Shown here in pieces: positions 18,793 to 27,912 of a DNA stretch of 48,550 nt. Position numbers and translations under genes: made by a program. This DNA is from Methylophilales bacterium 28-44-11 (GTDB lineage Bacteria > Pseudomonadota > Gammaproteobacteria > Burkholderiales > Methylophilaceae), in assembly GCA_002281475.1 (NCBI GenBank), contig NCGC01000004.1, forward strand, positions 1 to 48,550. The letters run 5' to 3'. Each line of letters begins with the position of its first letter. Within the stretch, counting starts at the first letter, position 1. A model generated the notes under the pieces. The model had not been told where the DNA came from and ran no database searches. It worked only from the letters and a program-made list of their open reading frames with translations.

Positions 18793-18828
18793 GCAGTATG
18801 TAAATAGGCATTAAGTAAGCTTAGTTCG

Positions 18829-19452
18829 CTAGGCTTTTGGTACGCGCCACAAATACCAACTTGCAATGGTACGATAGGGTTGCCACGCTTGCCCGAGCAC
18901 AGCCAACGCTTTAGGCGTAGGTCCAATTGACAATGATTTTAAACGTTTATAGCCCTCACGCACCCCAAGATCGTCCACTGGCAACACATCCATACGCCCC
19001 AACGTAAACATGAGCATCATTTCTACTGTCCATTGGCCTATGCCTTTTAATTGCACCAATTGCGCTATCAGTGCTTCATTGCTCATTTCATCGGCAAGCG
19101 TGCGAGAAGGCACCACCCCTTCCAAAGTACCTCTCGCAATTCCCAGTAATGTTTCGACTTTTCTACCAGAGAATCCACATGCGCGTAAATCGTCAAATGT
19201 TGTATTAATCAGTGTTGCCGGCGCAGGAATAATCCCAGAAAAATACATTTTAAATTTGGCGAATATTGCGTCTCCAGCTTTGGTACTTAACTGCTGATAA
19301 GCCACGGCGCGCACTAGCGCCTCGTAGGGTTCGACATACGCTGTGGGTTGCAATGTACAGGCACCCACCTGCTCGATCACGCGTGCCCAATCATCGTCCA
19401 ATTGACTTATGTATTGGGTAGCGTGGTGCAAATGATGATTTTCTTGTGTCAT
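18829..19452 (-). CDS. alkA: DNA-3-methyladenine glycosylase II (AlkA-like)
   Basis: Base-excision glycosylase that removes alkylated purines. The 207 residues carry the helix-hairpin-helix-GPD motif LKGIGQWTVEMMLMFTLGRMDVLPVDDLGVREG at about 135-167, with catalytic Asp161. YQQLSTKAGDAIFAKF is the usual N-terminal helix block. It lacks the AlkA N-terminal beta domain, like the short Mag/AlkA forms. It is divergent from alkB across 89 bp, suggesting joint control of alkylation repair, but no Ada gene or Ada box is seen. Confidence 0.9.
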   Translation of the reverse strand: MTQENHHLHHATQYISQLDDDWARVIEQVGACTLQPTAYVEPYEALVRAVAYQQLSTKAGDAIFAKFKMYFSGIIPAPATLINTTFDDLRACGFSGRKVETLLGIARGTLEGVVPSRTLADEMSNEALIAQLVQLKGIGQWTVEMMLMFTLGRMDVLPVDDLGVREGYKRLKSLSIGPTPKALAVLGQAWQPYRTIASWYLWRVPKA

Positions 19453-19541
19453 GGCAAAATTGTTTGATGATTGGAATGTCTCAGTTCATATTACATAGCA
19501 TACTTATATATATTGTATTTCGCCAATAGCCAACTTATCTC

Positions 19542-20180
19542 ATGGATTTATTTTCAAACGTAGAGCCTGCGCACCAAACATTTTCATCTGGCCTAGTGTA
19601 TTTACGTGGCTTCGCTTTAGCCAATGAACAAGCCTTGCTATCAGATTTGTACCAAGTGATTTTAGCTGCACCACTCCGAACAATGATGACGCCTATGGGT
19701 TATCCTATGTCAGTCGCTACTACTAGTTGTGGTGCGTTAGGTTGGATAGGCGATATCACGGGGTATGGCTATTCTGCAGTTGACCCGCAAACCGGTTTAC
19801 CTTGGCCAGCGATGCCAGAGACCTTTTTGCAACTGGCACAAAACGCTGCGTTGGCTGCTGGCTTCAATGATTTTTCGCCTGATGCCTGCTTAATCAACCA
19901 ATATCACATTGGCACAAAAATGGGATTACATCGCGACAAGGACGAACGTGATTTTGCGCAACCTATTGTGTCTGTTTCATTGGGAATTCCTGCGCGATTC
20001 CAATTTGGCGGCAACAAACGCAGTGACAAGCCCATTCAAGTTTTACTGGGTCATGGTGATGTGGTGGTTTGGGGGGATGCATCGCGTATGAACTATCATG
20101 GCATCATGACCATACAACCCAATACACACCCCACGCTAGGCAACAAACGCATCAACCTGACATTTAGAAAAGCAGGCTAA
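19542..20180 (+). CDS. alkB: Alpha-ketoglutarate-dependent DNA repair dioxygenase AlkB
   Basis: Oxidatively removes alkyl groups from DNA bases with Fe(II) and 2-oxoglutarate. The metal triad is His130, Asp132 (LHRDKDE) and His186 (YHGI); the co-substrate arginines are Arg203 and Arg209 (NKRINLTFRKAG). Other family blocks are INQYHIGTKMGLHRDKDE and SVSLGIPARFQFGG. 212 residues, normal. Divergent neighbour of alkA. Confidence 0.95.
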   Translation: MDLFSNVEPAHQTFSSGLVYLRGFALANEQALLSDLYQVILAAPLRTMMTPMGYPMSVATTSCGALGWIGDITGYGYSAVDPQTGLPWPAMPETFLQLAQNAALAAGFNDFSPDACLINQYHIGTKMGLHRDKDERDFAQPIVSVSLGIPARFQFGGNKRSDKPIQVLLGHGDVVVWGDASRMNYHGIMTIQPNTHPTLGNKRINLTFRKAG

Positions 20181-20195
20181 TGCAAGTTACACCTA

Positions 20196-20519
20196 TTAGA
20201 GTTTAAGCTTTGCCTTAATACGACGGAAAGTTTGGCTAAATAAATTTCCATCTAACTTGTAATGTTTATGCAGGGGTTGTTTCACTTCCCAGCTCGCAGT
20301 CATACCGGCTGGAAACGTGACCAAATCACCTTTGCCAAATGCCACGGGGGCGCCGCCTGTTGGGGTAATCACACATTCACCCTCTAAGATATAAGCAATT
20401 TCTTGCTCCAAAAATGTCCAAGGGAAAGTAGATACTTCCTTTTGCCAGGTGGGCCACTTGCTCACTGAGAGACCATCTAAACGGCTTTGTGCCGGATTCT
20501 TTTCAACAATAATATCCAT
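20196..20519 (-). CDS. Cupin-domain protein
   Basis: A 107-residue single-domain cupin of the small cupin_3 (DUF861) type: WPTWQKEVSTFPWTF, AYILEGECVITPTGGAPVAFGKGDLVTFPAGM, then SWEVKQPLHKHYK. Family members often have no clear metal ligands, and here the usual His pairs are largely absent. Function unknown. It converges on alkB with a 15-bp gap. Confidence 0.82.
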   Translation of the reverse strand: MDIIVEKNPAQSRLDGLSVSKWPTWQKEVSTFPWTFLEQEIAYILEGECVITPTGGAPVAFGKGDLVTFPAGMTASWEVKQPLHKHYKLDGNLFSQTFRRIKAKLKL

Positions 20520-20599
20520 GGATGCTCCTAAAAATCGCTTATTTTAACTTAAGCACTACATCAGTAGTAAACTAACGTTTTCGTGAAGATGATGCATCA

Positions 20600-21568
20600 A
20601 TGCAAGTAAATTTAACGCAAGCGATCCACTACTTACAACAAGGTGAGGTGGTTGCCATTCCTACAGAAACCGTCTATGGACTGGCCGCAGACGTCAATAA
20701 TGAAGCCGCCCTAAATAAAATTTTTGCGGTCAAACAACGCCCTGCCAATAACCCATTAATCATACATATTGCCAGCATGCATCAAGTCACTGACTATGCT
20801 GCAGAATTTCCACCGTTGGCTAAAAAACTAGCCGAGACTTTTTGGCCAGGGCCGCTCACTTTGGTGCTCAAGTCAAAACCTCACGTGTCGGCTATTGTAC
20901 GAGCTGATGCACCCACAGTCGCTTTGCGTGTGCCTGCGCACCCACTCACTTTACAATTACTCACCGAAAGTGGGTTAGCATTAGCAGCACCTTCGGCGAA
21001 TCGTTATACACAGCTCAGCCCCACGCTTGCGGCACATGTGGAAGCCAGCCTGGGTCATGATATTCCTGTGTTAGATGGCGGCGCCTGCCAAGTCGGCATC
21101 GAGTCAACCATTGTCAGCGTTGAGGGCGATCATTGGCAACTACTACGTCATGGCATGATATCTGCCGCACAAATTGTAGCAATCGCAGGCAAGCCAGCTT
21201 TGGTCACTACGGGCGAGATACCCAAAGCACCTGGACAACATCTACTGCATTATTCACCCAACACTCCCACCTGTTTATTTCAAGAAACTGAAGCATTGAT
21301 GGGATATGCCAAAACGCACCCAGATTGTGCTGTGTTATTGATTGGGGATGTGAGCCCCTCGTTTGTGAATGGCTTAAAAGCGCTTACATCACACTGTGTG
21401 CAATTAGCTCAATCACCAATCAAAGTGGCTGAGCAGCTTTATAAAGTCTTACATCAATTAGATGAATTGAAGGCGCCTGCGATATTGATCCTTTTGCCGC
21501 CATCCAATCCCGAATGGGCGGCCATCCTCGATCGGCTGACACGCGCAGGTTATCGCGCACCTGTATAA
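20600..21568 (+). CDS. tsaC: L-threonylcarbamoyladenylate synthase, Sua5 type
   Basis: Makes threonylcarbamoyl-AMP from Thr, bicarbonate and ATP for t6A37 modification of tRNA. The YrdC domain fills about 1-205 (AIPTETVYGLAADV, KQRPANNPLIIHI, FWPGPLTLVL, ALAAPSANRYTQLSPT, GIESTIVSV). The 322-residue length shows it also has the C-terminal Sua5 domain (about 225-322), joined by the linker PKAPGQHLLHYSP. Sua5-type enzymes replace the shorter TsaC in many bacteria. Confidence 0.95.
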   Translation: MQVNLTQAIHYLQQGEVVAIPTETVYGLAADVNNEAALNKIFAVKQRPANNPLIIHIASMHQVTDYAAEFPPLAKKLAETFWPGPLTLVLKSKPHVSAIVRADAPTVALRVPAHPLTLQLLTESGLALAAPSANRYTQLSPTLAAHVEASLGHDIPVLDGGACQVGIESTIVSVEGDHWQLLRHGMISAAQIVAIAGKPALVTTGEIPKAPGQHLLHYSPNTPTCLFQETEALMGYAKTHPDCAVLLIGDVSPSFVNGLKALTSHCVQLAQSPIKVAEQLYKVLHQLDELKAPAILILLPPSNPEWAAILDRLTRAGYRAPV

Positions 21569-21645
21569 ATGAATCCAATCGTTATTTGTGAGAGTGGCGA
21601 GAAGGTGGCAAAATGCAAACATACTCACATTCACCAAGGTAACCA

Positions 21646-22002
21646 ATGAACCCCAAGTACATCATTACGATTATTGCTTTATGCTTATCTGCTTGTAGCG
21701 TGCTACAACCCTTTAAGGTATTCAACACCGAAACCAAAGAGCGTTCTAAAAACCCAGAAAATGCTATTGAATATGTATGTGAAAATAACAAACACTTCTT
21801 TGTAAGGATGCTCAACAAGGGTGCGGATGCTTGGCTCATTTTTCCTGACCATGAGGTCAATTTAGCGCAATCAACTACTGAGAAAAATCGTTATGTATCT
21901 GGCTCTATTACACTTGTCATTAGTGGCGAACAATCTACGCTTACCGATGGAGACGTGCTAGCTTACACTGGCTGTAAAGCGCAGCCACTCAACAAATCTT
22001 AG
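21646..22002 (+). CDS. MliC-like lysozyme-inhibitor lipoprotein
   Basis: A 118-residue lipoprotein: signal MNPKYIITIIALCLSAC with Cys17 at the lipobox. The mature domain reads IEYVCENNKHFFVRML...GADAWLIFPDHEVNLAQ...NRYVSGSITLVISGEQSTLTDGDVLAYTGCKA, which follows the MliC/PliC pattern (YxCxxGxxFxV, last Cys for the disulphide). MliC proteins in the periplasm block c-type lysozyme. Ribosome-binding site AAGGT precedes the ATG. The match is by pattern; the sequence is divergent. Confidence 0.72.
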   Translation: MNPKYIITIIALCLSACSVLQPFKVFNTETKERSKNPENAIEYVCENNKHFFVRMLNKGADAWLIFPDHEVNLAQSTTEKNRYVSGSITLVISGEQSTLTDGDVLAYTGCKAQPLNKS

Positions 22003-22110
22003 TCGGGCTTTAAACTAAACGCTGATGACTTGCTACTCCTCTCAAAAAGGGGTACTTTATTCATTTGAAACAACGTTATATTGGAATATCCCTGTTGAAA
22101 GGAGCATACC

Positions 22111-22329
22111 ATGGATAACAAATATGGATTAGGTAGCACAAAAGTCGCTACTGAACATCAAGCCATTCAAGAAAAATCCGATACTGCTGATCAAGTGGTT
22201 TGCAAGTTTTGCAAAAGTACACGTTTGGTGCTTAGCCCCACTATGCATGATCACCGTTGCGATGCGTGTGGGGAATGGCAACAAGACGTACCTCAAGGCT
22301 ACTCTTCAGGTCGTAGCAGCGATTACTGA
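22111..22329 (+). CDS. Small zinc-ribbon protein of unknown function
   Basis: The 72-residue protein has four cysteines in two CxxC pairs, Cys31/Cys34 (VCKFCKS) and Cys50/Cys53 (RCDACGE), spaced like a zinc ribbon. The N-terminal 30 residues and the Ser/Gly/Tyr tail look disordered. A strong ribosome-binding site (GAAAGGAG) fixes the start. Its stop overlaps the convergent protease gene by 7 bp. I do not recognise a named family. Confidence 0.75.
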   Translation: MDNKYGLGSTKVATEHQAIQEKSDTADQVVCKFCKSTRLVLSPTMHDHRCDACGEWQQDVPQGYSSGRSSDY

Positions 22330-23330
22330 GTGGGGCCAGTCAACGCCTGATTAAACTCCTCGCCGAACTCTGCACCCATCGCGCTTAAGGCTGCATGCAG
22401 GCGCGCAACCTCCGCTGTGTTGCCAGTATGGCTCGCCACTAAACCAAGTCCAATTAATGTGTCTATATGTTGCGGTTGCTTTGCTAACACTTTTTGAAAG
22501 TTCTGTTCTGCTTCCACATTGTTGCCCAAATTGGCTTGCGCAACCCCAAGATAATAGTAGGCCTCAAAAGTATTGGGCTCTTTAGATACCCATTGTTGGG
22601 CAATTTTTTCTAAGGTGCTCCATTCCCCCTGCTGATAAGGCAATACCACTTGCATAAAATAGGGTCTTGCTTCTAATGGCGCATCCCAAAAGGGTAAAAT
22701 ATCAGATTGCAATTGGGTGGTCTCTGGGGTTTCGAGCAATGCTTTGACCCATTTAACCGGAATATTGTAAAAATAAGCGCCACGGCCAGGGCTTTTAAAA
22801 GTGCTGATGGCAATCAATTTGCCTTCCGCGTCAAATACTGGACTGCCACTTGCGCCCATAATAAAAGAGGCGTTGGTGCGCACGATCATGCTGTCATCGA
22901 GTGGGTATAACGCTTTGATTTTGCCAAACGTGACTTGTGGTTTTGGCGGCCCACCGGGAAACCCGATTGAGAACATCTCTTGCTCATACTGCAATGACTC
23001 AGAATCACCTAAGGTCACTGGCTTTAAATCCAAATATTCAAATCGCATAATACATAAGTCGTGCTTCCAGTCTGCTTTCAAAGCGACTGGCGCAAAACTA
23101 TCCCCAAACTTGGTGATATTGACGCCTTTTGCGTTGGCGAGGATATGGCAATTAGTGGCGACCATGTCTTTGGCAACTACCACGCCAGTGCCTACACCAT
23201 GACCACCTGTTTTGGTCACCACATGGACTTTAGCGACAGAGGCTTTTAATTGATAAGTCAGGTCGACACTGGGCTCCGCCAACACAGGAAGTGCAAACCA
23301 TAACGTAGAAAGTACTAGTAAATACCGCAT
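22323..23330 (-). CDS. Secreted trypsin-like serine protease with C-terminal TPR repeats
   Basis: The 335 residues begin with a Sec signal peptide (cleavage near VLA-EPS, residue 18). The protease domain (about 25-205) has the triad His62 (ATNCHILANA), Asp91 (KHDLCIMRF) and Ser161 (MGASGSPVFD), as in HtrA/DegP-like enzymes, but there is no PDZ domain. It carries about two to three TPR units (about 245-320: AYYYLGVAQANLGNNVEAEQNFQKVL, HIDTLIGLGLVASHTGN). The TPRs probably hold a protein partner. No neighbour suggests the substrate. Confidence 0.86.
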   Translation of the reverse strand: MRYLLVLSTLWFALPVLAEPSVDLTYQLKASVAKVHVVTKTGGHGVGTGVVVAKDMVATNCHILANAKGVNITKFGDSFAPVALKADWKHDLCIMRFEYLDLKPVTLGDSESLQYEQEMFSIGFPGGPPKPQVTFGKIKALYPLDDSMIVRTNASFIMGASGSPVFDAEGKLIAISTFKSPGRGAYFYNIPVKWVKALLETPETTQLQSDILPFWDAPLEARPYFMQVVLPYQQGEWSTLEKIAQQWVSKEPNTFEAYYYLGVAQANLGNNVEAEQNFQKVLAKQPQHIDTLIGLGLVASHTGNTAEVARLHAALSAMGAEFGEEFNQALTGPTQ

Positions 23331-23511
23331 AACAACCTCTCACTTTTTATGTGTGTAATCAAGACAATATTGCAATTAAAAAATTCTTAACGCACTTACT
23401 ATTTGCGTGTATTTTTTAAATAATTCTCAATTAGCTAATCATATGAGATGAAAATGCATCTAAAGCACTGTAAAATATTGCCTTTAAGAATTTACTTTCT
23501 GGGTGCCCACC

Positions 23512-24261
23512 ATGCTCATCAAAACCGAAATCGCAGACATCTCAACCCCAACAGGCGTGATGCGGACGTACATTCACCGTCCACAAGAGGCCCAAGTGGG
23601 ACATGATCAAAAGGTCCCAGCGATTTTATTCTACTCTGAAATTTTTCAACAAACCGGACCAATTGAGCGTGCCGCCAAATTTATGGCAGGTCAAGGTTAC
23701 GCTGTGTTGGTGCCAGAAGTATTTCACGAACTTAATCCTATTGGCACAGTCCTTGGTTATCATGACGCGGGACGCGATAAAGGCAATGCAGACAAATCCG
23801 CCAAAGATGTTGAAGGTTACGATACTGACAATCGCGCCATGATTGATTTTTTAGGTAATCAACCCTGGTACAACGGTAAATTGGGTGCAATGGGCTTCTG
23901 TATTGGCGGTCATTTGGCTTTTAGAGCTGCATTACAACCAGAAGTTAAATCAACCGCCTGCTTTTACGCCACCGATTTACACACCAATGTCATTCCAAAT
24001 AAGCCAAACCAACATTCCATGGATCGATTGAGTGAGCTCAAAGGTGAATTGATGATGATTTGGGGCAAGCAAGACAATCACATTCCGACAGAAGGACGTA
24101 GTTTGGTCTACCAAAAGTTAACAGCGGCTAATTTAAGTTTCACTTGGCATGAGTTCAATGGTCAACATGCATTTATGCGTGACGAGGGTGAGCGTTATGA
24201 CCCTCAATTGGCGATGACGGGCTACCAGTTAGCGTTGCAAATGTTTGGCCGCACTCTCTAA
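23512..24261 (+). CDS. Dienelactone hydrolase-family protein
   Basis: Alpha/beta hydrolase of 249 residues with the triad Cys130 (GFCIGGH), Asp188 (WGKQDNHIP) and His219 (NGQHAFMRD), the dienelactone hydrolase pattern with Cys as nucleophile. ILFYSEIFQQTGPIERAA and GYAVLVPEVFHE are family blocks. Substrate is unknown; dienelactone itself is unlikely without an aromatic degradation cluster. A TAAAAT box lies at about 23471. The ATG at 23512 is preferred over the GTG at 23503. Confidence 0.9.
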   Translation: MLIKTEIADISTPTGVMRTYIHRPQEAQVGHDQKVPAILFYSEIFQQTGPIERAAKFMAGQGYAVLVPEVFHELNPIGTVLGYHDAGRDKGNADKSAKDVEGYDTDNRAMIDFLGNQPWYNGKLGAMGFCIGGHLAFRAALQPEVKSTACFYATDLHTNVIPNKPNQHSMDRLSELKGELMMIWGKQDNHIPTEGRSLVYQKLTAANLSFTWHEFNGQHAFMRDEGERYDPQLAMTGYQLALQMFGRTL

Positions 24262-24380
24262 CCTGGTTTTGAGATAACAGTTTGAAGTAGCAGTATGTAG
24301 TCAAGAGCCCTAGCCACAAGCCAAAGCTCGATTTTTTATTTAAATTACCCATTTAAGAAAGCTTAAAAGAAAGAGATAGC

Positions 24381-25895
<1,515 letters not shown>

Positions 25896-25932
25896 TCAAA
25901 CCAACAGCAAGATTCAGTAGACGAGAAAAAAC

Positions 25933-25961
25933 AAGAGGGTGGCGATGCCATCCTCTTTTTT
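25933..25961 (+). terminator. Intrinsic terminator after gnd
   Basis: Stem AGAGGGTGGC / GCCATCCTCT (one G-T pair) with a 3-nt loop, followed by a run of six or more T, 38 nt after the gnd stop. Confidence 0.9.
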
Positions 25962-26027
25962 ACATAGCGCTGATGAGATATCGTTTTAACTTAAACGCAG
26001 AAAGCGTTTAGTGATTACCAACTGCGT

Positions 26028-26201
26028 TTAGACGCAGTCGCAACTAGCTTCTAAAAATCGACTGAGATTTTTATTACGTTGTAGCACCAAAATATTGGCC
26101 TCTTGTTGTTTTACCTTGTCTGATTTCTCAGCAATGGAAGGCGCATAAATTTCATCTAGCAATTCATCTTTTTTATTCAATGTCACACGTTCAACTTGCA
26201 T
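26028..26201 (-). CDS. 57-residue protein of unknown function ending SCDCV
   Basis: Small frame starting at ATG 26201 behind a strong ribosome-binding site (AAAAGGAAACGATA). The product is polar and charged (MQVERVTLNKKDELLDEIYA ... LVLQRNKNLSRFLEASCDCV), probably helical, with no signal peptide or membrane segment. Its only cysteines are the C-terminal CDC pair. I know no family with this sequence; the leader-like body and Cys-containing tail could fit a peptide precursor, a metal-binding peptide, or a small regulator. It sits between gnd and thiS, divergent from thiS, with a terminator-like hairpin in its leader. No modifying enzyme is nearby. Confidence 0.65.
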   Translation of the reverse strand: MQVERVTLNKKDELLDEIYAPSIAEKSDKVKQQEANILVLQRNKNLSRFLEASCDCV

Positions 26202-26222
26202 TATCGTTTCCTTTTGGGAGTT

Positions 26223-26251
26223 AAAAAACCATACGGATTATGTCCGCACGG
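26223..26251 (-). terminator. Attenuator-like terminator in the leader of the SCDCV gene
   Basis: On the minus strand CCGTGCGG, a 7-nt loop and CCGTATGG form an 8-bp RNA helix (six Watson-Crick, two G-U) followed directly by six U. It ends 21 nt before the start codon. The G-U pairs become A-C mismatches on the other strand, so only minus-strand transcripts fold. It could also end a separate short RNA. Confidence 0.6.
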
Positions 26252-26308
26252 AATAATAGAGCAACTTTCACTCAATAAATTCATTTGTTACACACTTTAG
26301 TCGTTTTA

Positions 26309-26323
26309 TCATGAAATTCATGA
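26309..26323. promoter_or_regulatory. 15-bp palindrome, possible operator
   Basis: TCATGAAATTCATGA is a 7-1-7 perfect inverted repeat in the 304-bp divergent spacer between the SCDCV gene and thiS. Its spacing fits a helix-turn-helix regulator site; no regulator is assigned. Confidence 0.4.
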
Positions 26324-26332
26324 CAAATTAAC

Positions 26333-26358
26333 ATCAACAACGAATATTCTGTGTTGAT
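26333..26358. promoter_or_regulatory. 26-bp near-perfect dyad, possible operator
   Basis: ATCAACA and TGTTGAT flank a central GAATATTC; 22 of 26 positions are symmetric. It lies 10 bp from the 15-bp palindrome, in the SCDCV/thiS divergent spacer. The rest of the gene-free stretch 25962-26505 holds no other gene that I can support. Confidence 0.4.
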
Positions 26359-26505
26359 ATTACTGGTAACGCGTTGGTAAGTTGAAAGATGACAAGCATA
26401 GACTGTGCCATGCAAATATATTCAGGAAAATTATTCAAAATTAGCGCCCCAAGGTCATCCATAATTCCGTAAAATAGAGTTCTTTAAGAGCTGTCACTTT
26501 TCGCT

Positions 26506-26709
26506 ATGCAAATTACGATTAACGGTAATGATAAACATTTTGATACCGACGCCATGTCAATTTCTGCGCTGGTTTTACATATGAACCTCGTGGGAAAGCG
26601 CATTGCCATTGAACATAATGGTGAAATTGTACCGCGCAGCCAATTTGAAGTTGTGATGCTAACATCTGGCGATCGACTCGAAATTGTAGGCGCTGTAGGT
26701 GGTGGTTAA
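26506..26709 (+). CDS. thiS: Sulfur carrier protein ThiS
   Basis: A 67-residue ubiquitin-like carrier ending in VGGG; the terminal Gly-Gly is thiocarboxylated and hands sulfur to thiazole synthesis. MQITINGNDKHFD, RIAIEHNGEIVPRSQ and GDRLEIVGAVGGG are typical. A TAAAAT box (26470-26475) may be its -10 element. thiG starts 3 nt after the stop. No TPP riboswitch is visible upstream. Confidence 0.94.
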   Translation: MQITINGNDKHFDTDAMSISALVLHMNLVGKRIAIEHNGEIVPRSQFEVVMLTSGDRLEIVGAVGGG

Positions 26710-26712
26710 CAC

Positions 26713-27522
26713 ATGAATGAGACGATAAACATGAACGACGCGTTAGTCATTGCTGGGGAAAGTTATCATTCCCGGTTATTGGTAGGAACAGGTAAATACA
26801 AAGATTTTACAGAAACACGTGCGGCAATTGACGCAAGTGGTGCCCAAATTGTCACTGTAGCGATTCGCAGAACCAATATTGGCCAAATGGCGAATGAGCC
26901 TTCTTTACTGGAATACTTGCCACCTGAAGAGTTTACCTATTTACCTAACACTGCAGGTTGTTACAGTGCAGACGATGCTGTGCGTACTTTACGCCTAGCG
27001 CGTGAATTGTTGGATGGGCACAAACTGGTGAAACTTGAGGTATTAGGGGACCCAAAAACACTTTATCCGAATGTGATTGAAACTTTAGCGGCTGCCAAAA
27101 CATTGGTGAGTGAAGGCTTTGATGTGATGGTCTACACCTCGGATGACCCCATTATCGCAAAACAGCTCGAAGACATTGGCTGTTGCGCAGTCATGCCACT
27201 TGCCTCGTTAATTGGCTCTGGCATGGGGATTTTAAATCCATGGAATCTACAAATCATCATTGAAAATGCCAACATTCCTGTGTTAGTGGATGCGGGTGTG
27301 GGCTGTGCTGCAGATGCTGCGATTGCTATGGAATTGGGTTGTGAAGGTGTTTTAATGAACACTGCGATTGCAGCTGCGCAAAACCCTGTGTTGATGGCAA
27401 GCGCCATGAAAAAGGCGATTGAAGCAGGTCGTGAATCTTATTTGGCAGGACGTATGCCGAAAAAATTGTACTCAGCTTCACCGAGTTCACCTACCTCAGG
27501 CTTAATTTCAGGGAATGGATAA
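26713..27522 (+). CDS. thiG: Thiazole synthase ThiG
   Basis: Forms the thiazole phosphate of thiamine from deoxyxylulose phosphate, dehydroglycine and ThiS thiocarboxylate. A TIM barrel of 269 residues: [50 protein letters not shown] (Schiff-base Lys107), [32 protein letters not shown]. Coupled to thiS; the thiS end GGTGGT doubles as its ribosome-binding site. Other thi genes are outside the window. Confidence 0.97.
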   Translation: MNETINMNDALVIAGESYHSRLLVGTGKYKDFTETRAAIDASGAQIVTVAIRRTNIGQMANEPSLLEYLPPEEFTYLPNTAGCYSADDAVRTLRLARELLDGHKLVKLEVLGDPKTLYPNVIETLAAAKTLVSEGFDVMVYTSDDPIIAKQLEDIGCCAVMPLASLIGSGMGILNPWNLQIIIENANIPVLVDAGVGCAADAAIAMELGCEGVLMNTAIAAAQNPVLMASAMKKAIEAGRESYLAGRMPKKLYSASPSSPTSGLISGNG

Positions 27523-27528
27523 ACCAAT

Positions 27529-27912
27529 TTGGCTCAAAATTCACGTTATGCATGTGTAGTGAAAGTAAAAACGACTTTTCTAGCTGATCAATCAAATCCT
27601 GACGAGTCAAAGTTTGCTTTTGCTTACACCGTGACCATCACCAATACTGGCTCAGTGCCTGCGCAGCTCATCAGCCGTCATTGGATTATTACCAACGCAC
27701 ATCAAGAGTCGCAAGAAGTAAAAGGGCTGGGAGTGATTGGTGAACAACCCTTATTAGCCCCAAATGAGCATTATGAATATACCAGTGGTACGCTGATCAC
27801 AACTGCCACTGGCGAGATGCGGGGCAGTTATCAAATGGTGGCAGAAGATGGCACCTTGTTTGAAGCGATTATTGAGCCATTTCCACTCTATCAACACAGG
27901 GTATTACACTGA
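27529..27912 (+). CDS. apaG: ApaG protein
   Basis: The 127-residue FN3-like fold protein matches ApaG: FAFAYTVTITNTGSVPAQLISRHWIITNAH, GLGVIGEQPLLAPNEHYEYTSGTLI, GEMRGSYQMVAEDG. Its role is unclear; linked in other bacteria to Co2+/Mg2+ resistance and polyphosphate or nucleotide binding. The start is a TTG at 27529 (MAQNSRYACVVKVKTTFL), supported by family alignment and by GGAATGGA upstream; no in-frame ATG exists nearby. The stop overlaps the mltA start by one base. Confidence 0.95.
   Translation: MAQNSRYACVVKVKTTFLADQSNPDESKFAFAYTVTITNTGSVPAQLISRHWIITNAHQESQEVKGLGVIGEQPLLAPNEHYEYTSGTLITTATGEMRGSYQMVAEDGTLFEAIIEPFPLYQHRVLH

Noticed and set aside
19453..19541. Ada box in the alkA/alkB divergent promoter
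   Set aside because: No convincing match to the Ada site, and no ada gene is in view.
22034..22060. Terminator after the MliC-like gene (TACTCC/GGGGTA hairpin)
   Set aside because: Weak six-pair stem with a 9-nt loop and a poor U-run; not safe to annotate.
26028..26201. Methanobactin-like precursor, because of the Cys-containing tail
   Set aside because: Only one CDC pair, no mbnB/mbnC-type genes nearby, and the leader does not resemble MbnA.
26360..26505. TPP riboswitch before thiS
   Set aside because: No CUGAGA-type core or matching stems are present.
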